From contig NZ_JPHF01000001.1 in the NCBI RefSeq assembly GCF_000814325.1, forward strand, positions 310,001-374,000: DNA of 64,000 bases, in the 5' to 3' direction. The translations under genes were made by a program, and so were the position numbers. The DNA is from Flavihumibacter sp. ZG627. GTDB lineage: Bacteria > Bacteroidota > Bacteroidia > Chitinophagales > Chitinophagaceae. Positions 24,117-33,661 of this stretch are shown one piece after another (within the stretch, counting starts at the first letter, position 1; each line of letters begins with the position of its first letter). The notes below the pieces were generated by a model. It saw only the letters and a program-made list of their open reading frames with translations, did not search any database and had not been told where the DNA came from.

Positions 24117-25562
24117 TTAGTCAATTATACTGATTCTGTAACGTGCCTTGTCAGTTACAATTGGACTTGCCCATTTGATTTTGAAACCCGATTTACTAAT
24201 TGATTCAATTACACCCGTACCCACAAAATTTGAGTTGCTGGCATTGAGGAAAACAACCATTTTACCAACAATAGCTTTGGGATGGGGTCGCTGAATCTCT
24301 ACCGAATTACCCTGTTTATTTACGGTAACATCTTGTATTATAATAGATTCTTTATTTTTTATTGCATTTTGAACCCTTGTAGAAAGGAAGGCAGGTTTTA
24401 CGCCTAATGTTGTGGAAACCTCAACATCCTGAACAGAATAATCCCGCTCTGAACCTAAAAGAATAATTGGATAATTTTTTCCGTAATACCTGAGTGAGCC
24501 ATTTTTCAATGCTACCCCACCGCCCGACAAATGATTATCAGGCAAAAAACCAATGTCTTCAGGATAACGGAAATCAATGACAAACTCCGAAAGGCAATCC
24601 CCTACAGCAGATTGCCAATGCCCAATACGTAACACGCTTTCAGCATATATATTCTTCATGAATAGGGGAAACCAGCCATGTGAAACCCTGTAAACGATCT
24701 GTACTACTTCACCCGCAATATTTACCCCATCAATAGTCCAATGTCCCGGCCTGGCAGCTCCATATTTATTGAAGGCAAATACGGTATGTGTTGTACCCCA
24801 TGCACCGAGATTAATGACCCGATTTAATTTTTCCTGGTCCTGGCAACCTGCTATTCCAATTTTGCAACTTCCGATACGGATGTTTTGAAAAGTTATCAGC
24901 TCTGCATTTTGTGTAGAACCATTTGGAGAAGTAATTGCACCGATTGTGAATTTATCAAAACTGCAATCCTCAATCCTTATGCCTGTTGAACCGCCCCTTG
25001 ATCCAGAACCTCTGTAAAATTTCTTTAGGCTTGGGTAGCCTCCATCAGGTGGTAGTGTGGATGAAAATGGATCAATGGCAATGGCACAATAGGGCGAATA
25101 ACGGCTGTCGCGACAAGTTCGGTCTCCATATTCCTCCAGGGTGGATCGATAAAGATCAGATAAGGAGATTTTTGGTACCTGGTAAGCCCCCTGAAAAAAT
25201 ATACCTGAAATGATACACCCTTTCCCTTTTTGAATAGATAAGGCAGGAGCATCCTTAAAACTCGCCTGAATTACACTCATATCTCCCATATCCCACATGG
25301 TTGACTCGCCAATAATTTTAATAAAAACAGCTTTGTAATCTTTCCCATCCCAATTTGAAACCACCAGTGGCTTCTCTATTTTGTACCTCCCTTTTGGTAT
25401 AATTACTGATTTCCCTGACTTAATTGCAGAATCAATAGCCTTCTGAATAATATAACTGTCATCTGCGCTTCCATTACCGCGAGCACCCAAGTCTCTCACA
25501 TTTATCTGTGCATTAGTGAGAATAGGCAGAAAGAGTACAGCAATAATCAACTGTTTTATCAT
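24117..25562 (-). CDS. Secreted pectate-lyase-superfamily (right-handed beta-helix) protein
   Basis: 481 residues from ATG at 25562, chosen because a clean signal peptide follows (MIKQLIIAVLFLPILTNAQ); an in-frame ATG at 25634 would add 24 residues without one. The mature start INVRDLGARGNGSADDSYIIQKAID is the classic Pectate_lyase_3 / GH28-like N-terminal motif, followed by VIIPKGRYKIEKPLV. The rest has the short repetitive strands of a beta-helix. No clear catalytic residues could be assigned. It may depolymerise or bind a polysaccharide, perhaps the one made by the divergent locus at 26 kb onwards (inference from location). Confidence 0.8.
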   Translation of the reverse strand: MIKQLIIAVLFLPILTNAQINVRDLGARGNGSADDSYIIQKAIDSAIKSGKSVIIPKGRYKIEKPLVVSNWDGKDYKAVFIKIIGESTMWDMGDMSVIQASFKDAPALSIQKGKGCIISGIFFQGAYQVPKISLSDLYRSTLEEYGDRTCRDSRYSPYCAIAIDPFSSTLPPDGGYPSLKKFYRGSGSRGGSTGIRIEDCSFDKFTIGAITSPNGSTQNAELITFQNIRIGSCKIGIAGCQDQEKLNRVINLGAWGTTHTVFAFNKYGAARPGHWTIDGVNIAGEVVQIVYRVSHGWFPLFMKNIYAESVLRIGHWQSAVGDCLSEFVIDFRYPEDIGFLPDNHLSGGGVALKNGSLRYYGKNYPIILLGSERDYSVQDVEVSTTLGVKPAFLSTRVQNAIKNKESIIIQDVTVNKQGNSVEIQRPHPKAIVGKMVVFLNASNSNFVGTGVIESISKSGFKIKWASPIVTDKARYRISIID

Positions 25563-25761
25563 AAATATTGGTTTTGTAGAAGACCTTAAAAACCGAAAAT
25601 TAGTCTTTAGAAATAAAATACTAAATAAGAACATTCTATTAATTCACCCGTCTTTTTCGATGAATGTTCAACTAAGAGGCTATTTTATGATATTTGCATT
25701 TTCTGATAGCTGGCACGTTCTTTTTATAAAAACCTGACCGAAACATAGCATTCCTCTAAGT

Positions 25762-26166
25762 ATGGTGATCTGGAGCATAACTGTCAATTACCCTATATTT
25801 GTCTGCAAATGTTTTGGCATTGGTGTTACTTTAAATCCGATTTTTTGTGGTGTTGGCATTGACTGTCTTAGTTTTTCATATAAGTTTAAAATTAATATAA
25901 ATCGAAGGCATCGGAGGGAAATTCCCTACCCTGCCTTCTTCGCTTTTAAAGGGTCAGCAGAAAATATGATAGTGGCTGGATAACACGCTGTAATAGAATT
26001 GAAGATAATTTCATATGATCTGTTTAATATTCAAATACTTGAATATCAATTAAACAGAACCATTTCGGCACGATTGTTTCAGAGGGTTGCCGCAAATAAC
26101 TCGACAGGAGGGCCTGGGACTGAGGAGGCGAAGCTATTTAAAATGCTTATTTTATTAATGAATTGA
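25762..26166 (+). pseudogene. Possible remnant of an FAD-dependent oxidoreductase C-terminus in the leader of the polysaccharide operon
   Basis: The 535-bp gap between the divergent pectate-lyase-like gene and the first operon gene holds a frame from 25762 broken by one TAA (25981-25983) and otherwise open to TGA at 26164-26166. Its end, REIPYPAFFAFKGSAENMIV followed by AG, resembles the I-P-Y/F-R...NLLVAG motif of FAD-dependent oxidoreductases. The codons after the stop include QRVAANN. The rest of the frame looks non-coding. This may be chance; a decayed fragment is the alternative. No convincing promoter pair or hairpin was seen here apart from a TATATTTG match at 25794-25801. Confidence 0.25.
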
Positions 26167-26170
26167 GAGC

Positions 26171-26698
26171 ATGACGAGTGATAATATGCATTGGTACGCT
26201 GTATATACTAAACCCAGATGGGAAAAGAAAGTTTTTGAGTTAATGCGCCATAAAGGGTTCGAGTCCTATTGTCCGCTTAACAAAGTCAAGAAGAAATGGA
26301 GTGATCGTTTTAAAACAGTGGAGGAGCCCTTATTTAAAAGCTATGTGTTTGTAAGAGTATTAGAAGCCGATCTCCCGAAAGTGAGGTTTGTGGATGGTAT
26401 TGTGAATTTTGTTTATTGGCTGGGAAAGCCAGCCAGAATTCCGGATTCAGATATTATTAATTTGAAAATGTTCCTGAACGAATACAGTGATATCAAGGTT
26501 GAAACACGCGATAGCTTTGAACCAGGTGATCTGATCAGGATAAAATCGGGCCTTTTAATGCATCAGAAAGGCAGGGTTGTAGAGGACAGGAATAAAAGTA
26601 TAATATTGGAAATAAAAAGTCTGGGATTCTATCTGGTGGCTACGGTCAATAAAGACCAGGTGGAAATATTACCAAAAAATGAATCTTTACATGATTAA
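26171..26698 (+). CDS. UpxY-like NusG paralog (polysaccharide antiterminator)
   Basis: 175-residue NusG-family protein. The NGN domain opens HWYAVYTKPRWEKKVFELM, with the conserved WYAVYT and R.EKKV motif, then PLFKSYVFVRV. A KOW motif follows at about 118-140 (FEPGDLIRIKSGLLMHQKGRVV). In Bacteroides, UpxY paralogs encoded first in capsule operons prevent premature termination in the long leader of their own operon. Here too it is the first gene of a 30-kb same-strand operon, preceded by a gap of more than 500 bp. The stop overlaps the next gene, so they are co-translated. ATG at 26186 (M-H-W) is an alternative start. Confidence 0.88.
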   Translation: MTSDNMHWYAVYTKPRWEKKVFELMRHKGFESYCPLNKVKKKWSDRFKTVEEPLFKSYVFVRVLEADLPKVRFVDGIVNFVYWLGKPARIPDSDIINLKMFLNEYSDIKVETRDSFEPGDLIRIKSGLLMHQKGRVVEDRNKSIILEIKSLGFYLVATVNKDQVEILPKNESLHD

Positions 26699-27497
26699 TA
26701 TTCTTCATAAAATTACTTTCCGTTTCATAGCGATAGTAATGCTGGTATCATTGTTTTCATGCAGGGCATCAAAGCAGGCAAAAAAGGATATGTTGTACCT
26801 GAACAATGGAACGCTCGATACCCTGCCTAATAAACAAGTAAAGTTTCCTGAAGCTGTTATTCAAAAGGGAGACCAATTATCTATTACAGTGTATAGTGAT
26901 AATCCTGAAGCAACCTTAATTTTTAATCAGCAAACGGCAAGGGTAACCACAGGTACTTCAACCGCAGGCGCAAATGCCGGGGGGTACCAGGTCGATCAAC
27001 AAGGGATGATCAGGATTCAAACAATTGGTGCAATTCAGGCTGCAGGTATGACTCGCAACGAACTCGCTATTCATATATCAGATAAGCTGAAACCTTACCT
27101 GATGAATCCATTTACCGATGTCAGATTTTTGAATCCAAGAATCACTGTAATAGGTGAAGTACAAAAACCAGGCGTTATCATCATGCCAACGGAAAAGATT
27201 AGCATTCTTGAAGTCATTGGTTTGGCAGGGGATGTAACCATGTATGGACGGAAAGAGAATGTACTGGTGATCAGGGAATCAAATGGTGTCCGGGAATTTG
27301 GGAGGCTTGATCTGAGAAATACGAACATCTTTCAGTCGCCATATTATTTCCTACAACAGAATGATATTGTGATGGTTGAGTCGAATACAAAAAAGCAAAC
27401 TGCAACTGACCAGGAAAACATGCGGAAATTAACATTGGTCACAACCTTTGCAACTTTGGTATCCACTATTGCCATATTAGTAACCCTGTTCCGATAA
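26679..27497 (+). CDS. Wza-like polysaccharide export outer-membrane lipoprotein
   Basis: 272 residues. A lipoprotein signal with lipobox LFSC near residues 25-28 opens the protein, then Poly_export (VIQKGDQLSITVYSDNPEATLIFNQ) and SLBB-type domains (ITVIGEVQKPGVIIM, ISILEVIGLAGDVTMYGRKENVLVIRE). A C-terminal transmembrane helix (LVTTFATLVSTIAILVTLF) is typical of the Wza outer-membrane channel. The ATG at 26679 overlaps the UpxY-like gene by 20 bp; ATG at 26691 would shorten the overlap to 8 bp and keep the signal. It forms the outer-membrane conduit for the polysaccharide with the Wzc-like protein encoded next. Confidence 0.92.
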   Translation: MNLYMINILHKITFRFIAIVMLVSLFSCRASKQAKKDMLYLNNGTLDTLPNKQVKFPEAVIQKGDQLSITVYSDNPEATLIFNQQTARVTTGTSTAGANAGGYQVDQQGMIRIQTIGAIQAAGMTRNELAIHISDKLKPYLMNPFTDVRFLNPRITVIGEVQKPGVIIMPTEKISILEVIGLAGDVTMYGRKENVLVIRESNGVREFGRLDLRNTNIFQSPYYFLQQNDIVMVESNTKKQTATDQENMRKLTLVTTFATLVSTIAILVTLFR

Positions 27498-27507
27498 TAA
27501 TTGATAA

Positions 27508-29889
27508 ATGATTGACGACTCAAGCCACGGTAAGAAGAATTTTACCTTAACCCCAAAGGAGCTATTACTTCGTTATTTATATTACCTCCCCTGGGTAATA
27601 TTATCGCTAGGTTTAGCCCTTACACTTGCCTGGGTAAAACTGCGTTATACTACCCCGATTTATAGTGTCTCAGGTAAATTATTGGTGAATGAAAGGAATC
27701 CCTATGGGCAATCAGGAGATAAGTTTGCTAATATCCTGGAATTACCAGATAACAGTAACAATCTCAATAATGAGATCCAGGTCATAAAGTCAAGTACCAT
27801 GGCAATGCGGGTGGTCAGGAAACTTGAGTTGCAAAAACAATATGCAATTAAAGGAAACATCAGAACATCCCAGAGTCATTCCACAGATCTTCCTTTTCAA
27901 TGGTTAATTGAAACTGCAGGAGATTCTGCAAAATCTAAGAGCTATTTGATAACGATCGTATCTGATAACAAATTTACAATTGGAGAAAAAACGGATGAGT
28001 ATAGTTTTGGCCAGCAGGTTAAAACGGGCGATATGGTGTTTCGATTACTTCCTTTTTCTTCCATACCTACTACTGAAATAGGAAAACAATTTCTACTCTC
28101 ATGGTATAATGAAAATGATGTAGCATGGGGATTTACTTATGCTATTAATCTGGGCATTCTTGAAGGCACCAGTGTTTTGAATGTAAATTATAATACAGAG
28201 AACATTAAAAATGGATTGGATATTGTTAACCAATACATGAAAGAGTACCAGCAATCGAGTTTTGAAGATAAAAAGCAGATTGCTTTTAATACTCTGGAAT
28301 TTATTGATGACCAGTTAGATACCCTGCAAAGGGAATTAGGAGGGGTTGAACGTAATCTTCAAAAATTCAGAGAAGATAACAGGATAGTCAACGCAGAATT
28401 ACAATCAGAAAAGGCATATAGCGAATACAATGATTCACAATCCCGGATGAATGAACTCCAGGTTAAAATGAAAATCATTAGCTATTTGAAAAATTATATT
28501 ACCGATCCAATCAATACACATAAGCTTGTTCCATCAAATTTGGGTATAGAAGAGCCATCACTGATTCAACAAATTAACAATTTTAATGAATTACAATTGC
28601 AGCGTGAGGTTGCATTAAAATCAACCACAACGCAAAACCCCCTGGTTGTTAGTCTGGAAACCGGTATTGAGAAAATAAGGCAGGATATTACTCAGAACCT
28701 GGAGAATGTAAGGAATGCAATTGGACTTAGTTATAATTCATTGGCTTCAGTAAGCGAGAAAGCTGATCAAAGTTTCAGATCATTGCCAAGCAAGGAAAAA
28801 CAATTACTGGAGGTTACCAGACGTCAGGCGATTTTACAGGAACTCTATTCCTTTCTCCTTCAAAAGAAACTGGAAACAGCTATTTCATCTGCTTCTACAA
28901 TTTCAGATATTAAGATTTTGGAACCTGCTTCCACCAATGGCATTGTATCACCCAACAAAAAATCTATTTACCTCCTTGCGATTTTGCTAGGCTTGGGAAT
29001 TCCTGCGGCTATTGTATTCCTTATTGAATTACTGAATGACAAAGTATCTGGAAGGGCTGATATAACTAAGGTAACAGATATTCCGATTTTAGGGGAGGTT
29101 GGTCATGTGGAAGATGATGTACAATCTCTTATTGTAAAGGATAATAACCGGAGTTATATAGCTGAACAATTCAGGATTATACGATCAAATCTTCAGTATA
29201 TACTTCCCAAAAATGAGAAGCCTGTGATCCTGGTTACCTCTTCATTCAGCGGAGAGGGTAAATCATTCATCAGCACTAATTTAGGTGCAGTGCTTGCACT
29301 TAGTGGTAAGAAAACGGTCATATTGGAAATGGATATCCGTAAGCCAAAAATACTTAAGGGATTAGGCATGTTGGAAAGAAGGGGCATTTCCAATTATATA
29401 GTATCTGATATGCGATTGGAGGATATTCTTCATCCCGTTCCCGATGTTGAGGGTTTATATGTTGTTCCTTGTGGTCCTGTTCCTCCCAACCCCGCTGAAA
29501 TGCTCCTTGATGAACGAGTAGAAGAACTATTTGTTGAATTGAGGAAGAAATTTGATGCAATAGTAATCGACTCAGCACCTGTGGGCCTGGTTAGTGATGC
29601 AATGTCTTTAGGCGTTCATGCCAATGCTTCTATTTACATAGTCAGGCATAATTATACATTGAAGAAGCAGGTTGAAATGATAGATGCCATTTATAAGGAG
29701 AAAAAACTTCCGTTGGTTAGTGTTGTTATTAACGATGTTACCATCAAATCTGGTTACGGTAGTTATTATGGCTATGGATATGGCTACGGATATGGTACTC
29801 GCAATAATATGAATGATTATTTTCATGAAAAAGCGGGTAGTATGCCAAATAGGTTCTTCAAATTATTCTCCCTGGGTAGAAAAAAATAA
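27508..29889 (+). CDS. Wzc-like polysaccharide co-polymerase and BY-kinase
   Basis: 793-residue inner-membrane tyrosine autokinase. A Wzz domain (about 15-120 with a first TM segment) is followed by a periplasmic coiled-coil region (roughly 230-470), then a second TM segment at about 490-510 (SIYLLAILLGLGIPAAIVFLIE). The cytoplasmic BY-kinase domain has Walker A FSGEGKS (about 580-586), Walker A' VILEMDIRKP (near 604-613) and Walker B AIVIDSAP (near 685-692). The C-terminal tail has a tyrosine cluster (GYGSYYGYGYGYGYG, 751-766) for autophosphorylation. It controls chain length and couples polymerisation to export. The matching phosphatase is probably the CpsB-like protein at 56 kb, at the end of the same operon. 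Confidence 0.93.
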   Translation: MIDDSSHGKKNFTLTPKELLLRYLYYLPWVILSLGLALTLAWVKLRYTTPIYSVSGKLLVNERNPYGQSGDKFANILELPDNSNNLNNEIQVIKSSTMAMRVVRKLELQKQYAIKGNIRTSQSHSTDLPFQWLIETAGDSAKSKSYLITIVSDNKFTIGEKTDEYSFGQQVKTGDMVFRLLPFSSIPTTEIGKQFLLSWYNENDVAWGFTYAINLGILEGTSVLNVNYNTENIKNGLDIVNQYMKEYQQSSFEDKKQIAFNTLEFIDDQLDTLQRELGGVERNLQKFREDNRIVNAELQSEKAYSEYNDSQSRMNELQVKMKIISYLKNYITDPINTHKLVPSNLGIEEPSLIQQINNFNELQLQREVALKSTTTQNPLVVSLETGIEKIRQDITQNLENVRNAIGLSYNSLASVSEKADQSFRSLPSKEKQLLEVTRRQAILQELYSFLLQKKLETAISSASTISDIKILEPASTNGIVSPNKKSIYLLAILLGLGIPAAIVFLIELLNDKVSGRADITKVTDIPILGEVGHVEDDVQSLIVKDNNRSYIAEQFRIIRSNLQYILPKNEKPVILVTSSFSGEGKSFISTNLGAVLALSGKKTVILEMDIRKPKILKGLGMLERRGISNYIVSDMRLEDILHPVPDVEGLYVVPCGPVPPNPAEMLLDERVEELFVELRKKFDAIVIDSAPVGLVSDAMSLGVHANASIYIVRHNYTLKKQVEMIDAIYKEKKLPLVSVVINDVTIKSGYGSYYGYGYGYGYGTRNNMNDYFHEKAGSMPNRFFKLFSLGRKK

Positions 29890-29902
29890 TAGCAGCGAAA
29901 GC

Positions 29903-30751
29903 ATGGAAACAAAAGATATTCATTGGTCCACAGTAATTAAACCTCATACTAGTTTATTAGATATTGACCTCAAAGAATTATGGAAATACCGCGACCTGTT
30001 GTTTTTATTGGTTAAAAGGGATTTTGTTGCATTCTACAAGCAAACTATACTTGGACCCATTTGGTTCTTTATACAACCCCTTCTGACCACACTGATGTAT
30101 TTCCTGATCTTCGGCAGGATAGCTAACCTTAGTACAGATGGTGTTCCTCCTATTCTTTTTTACTTAGCTGGTGTTACTTGTTGGTCTTATATCTCAGAAT
30201 GTTTGCTCAAAACATCCGATACCTTTATCGCTAATGCGAGCATATTTGGTAAAGTATACTTTCCCAGGCTTATTATTCCATTATCGATAGTAATCTCCAA
30301 TTTCGTGAGATTTGGAATTCAGTTCTCGCTGTTTCTGATGGTCTGGTTATATTATTTTGTAAATGGCCAGGTTCAGGTAACATTTGCAATTTTCTTATTG
30401 CCATACCTTGTGTTGATAATGGCATTGCTGGGGTTGGGATTTGGGATTATCTTTTCTTCATTAACCACTAAATATCGCGATCTCCGATTCTTATTGGCAT
30501 TTGGCGTACAACTACTCATGTTTGCAACACCGGTGGTATATCCATTATCTATGGCATCTGAAAAAATGAGATGGTTTCTCGTGGTAAATCCATTTACATC
30601 CTTAATTGAAACATTTAGATATGGATTCACAGGATCTGGCTCTTTTAGCTGGATGCATCTTGGCTACTCTTCATTAGTGGCTGTTATCTTATTAGTTTTT
30701 GGCGTGGTTATTTTTAACAAGGTTGAGAAGAGTTTTATGGATACAGTTTGA
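29903..30751 (+). CDS. ABC-2 type polysaccharide exporter permease (Wzm-like)
   Basis: 282 residues from ATG at 29903 (a start at 29813 would overlap the kinase gene by 77 bp and add 30 residues with no family match). The N-terminal LLDIDLKELWKYRDLLFLLVKRDFVAFYKQTILGPIWFF is the standard entry to ABC2_membrane permeases of the KpsM/Wzm/TagG type. Six membrane segments follow, with SLIETFRYGFTG near the end. With the Wzt-like ATPase at 31806 it should flip a lipid-linked glycan across the inner membrane. It lies 13 bp after the kinase gene. Confidence 0.9.
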   Translation: METKDIHWSTVIKPHTSLLDIDLKELWKYRDLLFLLVKRDFVAFYKQTILGPIWFFIQPLLTTLMYFLIFGRIANLSTDGVPPILFYLAGVTCWSYISECLLKTSDTFIANASIFGKVYFPRLIIPLSIVISNFVRFGIQFSLFLMVWLYYFVNGQVQVTFAIFLLPYLVLIMALLGLGFGIIFSSLTTKYRDLRFLLAFGVQLLMFATPVVYPLSMASEKMRWFLVVNPFTSLIETFRYGFTGSGSFSWMHLGYSSLVAVILLVFGVVIFNKVEKSFMDTV

Positions 30752-30788
30752 TGGAATGGTTGCCACCGCTTTGAAAAGGAAAAAATAA

Positions 30789-31748
30789 ATGAAATATGTA
30801 GTTACAATTGCCACAGGCAATGCGTATTATATTAAAATCGCTGAAAATCTTGCTATTAGTTTTATTTATTGGAATAAGAATAAGGACATAAATTTTGTCA
30901 TATTAACAGACAACCCACATCTCGTTGATAAAAAAATAGAGTCAAGGATCCAGGTTATTGATATTTCTAAGCACAATTCAAATGGGTTTCTTTCAAAATT
31001 TGAACTTATCAACCATTTGAAAGATGGGGAAGTTCTTTTCCTGGATGCGGATTGTATAATTTATGGTGATTTGACCAACCTTTTCAATAAGCTGAAGGGT
31101 AAAGGATTTGCTGCTTTTGGCAAACAACACATAACCGGAGAAGGAATAGGCTATTGCAGAAGTATTCCTAGATTATTAGAGAATGTGGGAATTTCTTACT
31201 TTCCAATCATTACCGGATCATTATATTATTATGATGATTTTGAACTTGCTTCACGTATTATTAATCATGCGCGCGAGTACGCCAATTCTTATGATCAACT
31301 TGGTTTGATAAGGTTGAGAAAAACATTTAATGAAGAACCTTTGATTGGAATTGGTATGGCCAGGGAAAATATTATTCCACTGGAAAATGATGCATTTAGT
31401 AAGGGCGATCTAATGTTTTTTGAAAATGTTAGATCTAATGTATTAAGTGGCAAGGCACGGCTATGGAATAATCTGCAACCTCCTGTGCCATATGTAACTG
31501 ATTTACTGATTTCCACACCACTGATTGTACATTTTGATGGAATCAATACCCAATTCTATAAATACCGCTCCGAGGTTTTCAAACTCAGACTATGGTTTAT
31601 TAAAGGGATCCATGCTGGAATTTCTGGTAGCATGGTTAATATGTTTTATAAAGCACCCCATCAAATAGTAGAATATCTAAAAAATTCATTGAGGCCCTTT
31701 TGGCATAAAGTGTTTGGAGTTAATAGAATCAAGGAGTCATTACGATAA
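30789..31748 (+). CDS. Glycosyltransferase, GT-A fold with DxD (GT8-like)
   Basis: 319 residues. The opening KYVVTIATGNAYYIKIAENLAISF resembles nucleotide-diphospho-sugar transferases of the GT8 type. The metal-binding motif is VLFLDADCIIYGDL (near 80-95). IITGSLYYYDD and IIPLENDAF are consistent with the acceptor side, and the C-terminus is lysine/arginine-rich. Sugar donor and acceptor are unknown. It sits between the two ABC exporter subunits, within the operon. Confidence 0.75.
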   Translation: MKYVVTIATGNAYYIKIAENLAISFIYWNKNKDINFVILTDNPHLVDKKIESRIQVIDISKHNSNGFLSKFELINHLKDGEVLFLDADCIIYGDLTNLFNKLKGKGFAAFGKQHITGEGIGYCRSIPRLLENVGISYFPIITGSLYYYDDFELASRIINHAREYANSYDQLGLIRLRKTFNEEPLIGIGMARENIIPLENDAFSKGDLMFFENVRSNVLSGKARLWNNLQPPVPYVTDLLISTPLIVHFDGINTQFYKYRSEVFKLRLWFIKGIHAGISGSMVNMFYKAPHQIVEYLKNSLRPFWHKVFGVNRIKESLR

Positions 31749-31805
31749 AAGTTTTTTAGTAACAATAGAGAAAAGGATTTTAAAGAATCTGTATTAAAAA
31801 TTGAG

Positions 31806-33071
31806 ATGTCAGAATTAGCAATATCTGTAGAAAACTTATCCAAACTTTATCGTTTGGGTGAAATTGGAACGGGAACAATCAGTCACGATCTGAATCGGTG
31901 GTGGGCTAAAGTAAGGGGTAAGGAAGATCCTTTTCAAAAATTAGGAGAAGAAAACAAAAGAGATACCAAGGGTGGCGGTTTGGTTTGGGCATTAAAGGAT
32001 GTAAGTTTTGATGTACCCAAAGGTGAAGTATTAGGAATCATCGGAAAAAATGGCGCAGGTAAATCAACATTGTTGAAACTTCTTTCCAGAGTTACAGCAC
32101 CTACCACTGGAATTATTAAAGCACAAGGTCGTATGGCTAGTTTGCTGGAGGTTGGGACCGGCTTTCATCCGGAATTAACTGGAAGAGATAATATTTTCTT
32201 GAATGGTGCAATTCTTGGTATGACTCGGGGAGAAATATCAAGGAAATTTGATGAGATTGTTTCATTTAGTGGAGTTGAAAGATATATAGATACACCGGTT
32301 AAAAGGTATTCTTCAGGCATGTATGTACGATTGGCATTTGCTGTAGCAGCACATCTCGACACAGAAATACTAATTATTGACGAGGTCCTTGCTGTCGGTG
32401 ATGCTGATTTTCAGAAGAAATGTTTAGGAAAGATGAAAGATGTGAGTACCAATGAAGGTAGAACAGTACTTTTTGTAAGCCATCAAATGGGTATAATATC
32501 CCAATTGTGTAATACTGGATTATTGATGGAAAATGGCACTGTAAAAGCATATGGATCGATTAATAGCATTATCGATAAGTATATGACTTCAAATAGTGCA
32601 CATGGGATCAATGAATATATTTACAGTAATAATGCGAAGAATAAGAAAATCTATTTTTCGAAAATATTAACCCGAAACACTAATGGTGATTCTTCTGACA
32701 ATTTTCGTTTTGATGAATCTATTTCTCTGGAAGTTGATATTGAAATGGAACATTATGATTCAAACTCCCTAATATCCATTACTCTTCAAGATAAACTTGG
32801 ATATTATATTTCAACTGACGTTATTGAGTTATCTAAGTTTGTACTTAATGAAGATACTTCTCGAGTATCTTTTAAAGTCGAGTATCCTGAATCATTAATC
32901 GCGCCAAATAGTTATTATTTCCGGTTGGCTATTTTCAAAATTGATAGAACTGTATATGATTTAATTGAGAACATATGCCCAATTAGAATAAATGATACAG
33001 GTACACCAATGTCAAAATTTGAAGGGATCGATTATGGCCAAGTAATATTGAATTTAAAATATTCCACCTGA
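31806..33071 (+). CDS. ABC transporter ATPase with Wzt C-terminal domain
   Basis: 421 residues. The ATPase domain shows Walker A GIIGKNGAGKST (about 77-88), signature SSGMYVRLAFA (near 168) and Walker B ILIIDEVLAVGD (near 188-199). A family-typical insertion near 20-55 precedes the core. Residues from about 275 to 421 form a C-terminal beta-rich domain of the Wzt type, which in O-antigen export recognises the modified non-reducing end of the finished chain. Such recognition implies a chain terminator, for which the TylF methyltransferase encoded two genes later is a candidate (inference). Its stop overlaps the next ATG by one base. Confidence 0.93.
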   Translation: MSELAISVENLSKLYRLGEIGTGTISHDLNRWWAKVRGKEDPFQKLGEENKRDTKGGGLVWALKDVSFDVPKGEVLGIIGKNGAGKSTLLKLLSRVTAPTTGIIKAQGRMASLLEVGTGFHPELTGRDNIFLNGAILGMTRGEISRKFDEIVSFSGVERYIDTPVKRYSSGMYVRLAFAVAAHLDTEILIIDEVLAVGDADFQKKCLGKMKDVSTNEGRTVLFVSHQMGIISQLCNTGLLMENGTVKAYGSINSIIDKYMTSNSAHGINEYIYSNNAKNKKIYFSKILTRNTNGDSSDNFRFDESISLEVDIEMEHYDSNSLISITLQDKLGYYISTDVIELSKFVLNEDTSRVSFKVEYPESLIAPNSYYFRLAIFKIDRTVYDLIENICPIRINDTGTPMSKFEGIDYGQVILNLKYST

Positions 33072-33661
33072 TGTTTAATAGGTTCTTTAATAGATTAAGG
33101 AAGCCAAAACCCACAAAGATTGACCTACTGAAAAAGAGTGGCAATCTAGTTGTAGGCCATAATTCTGATATCTCTAATCTGGATATAATTATTTATGGCC
33201 CATCGGATGGTACTTTGAATGTTGTAATTGGAGATGATTGTCTAATTAATGGAAAATTCATTTTATATAATAATCGGTCCAAAATATCAATTGGGGATCG
33301 CACTTATATAGGCGGCACAAGTTTGTACTGTTATGAGAATATCAATATTGGTGATGATGTGATGTTTTCTTGGGATTGTACAGTAATTGATACTAATGCT
33401 CATTCATTACTATCAAAAGAAAGGGAATTGGATGTTTTACAATGGAAGATGGGATGGAAGCATAAAGATTGGAGAAATGTTAAAACGAAGCCTGTTTTAA
33501 TAGGCAATAAATCCTGGATAGGATTTAATTCAATAATAATGAAGGGTGTAACACTCGGTGAGGGGTGTGTAGTTGGTGCAGGTAGTGTTGTGACTGAAAG
33601 CTTTAGTGACTATTCGATAATAGGTGGTAATCCAGCAAAATTTATTAAAAAGACTTCTTAA
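33071..33661 (+). CDS. Left-handed beta-helix acyltransferase (CatB/WbbJ-like)
   Basis: 196 residues of hexapeptide-repeat character. Strand repeats include NVVIGDDCLING, ISIGDRTYIGG, INIGDDVMFSWDCTVIDTNAH and the terminal IGNKSWIGFNSIIMKGVTLGEGCVVGAGSVV, ending GGNPAKFIKK. The HS/NAH histidine and the overall layout match acetyltransferases that modify sugars or CoA-linked acceptors. The likely role is O- or N-acetylation of a precursor sugar. It overlaps the ATPase stop and the next start by one base each, consistent with tight translational coupling. Confidence 0.85.
   Translation: MFNRFFNRLRKPKPTKIDLLKKSGNLVVGHNSDISNLDIIIYGPSDGTLNVVIGDDCLINGKFILYNNRSKISIGDRTYIGGTSLYCYENINIGDDVMFSWDCTVIDTNAHSLLSKERELDVLQWKMGWKHKDWRNVKTKPVLIGNKSWIGFNSIIMKGVTLGEGCVVGAGSVVTESFSDYSIIGGNPAKFIKKTS

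Noticed and set aside
29813-29902. Long 5' extension of the ABC permease overlapping the kinase gene
   Set aside because: The added 30 residues match no family and ATG at 29903 gives a standard permease N-terminus just after the kinase stop.
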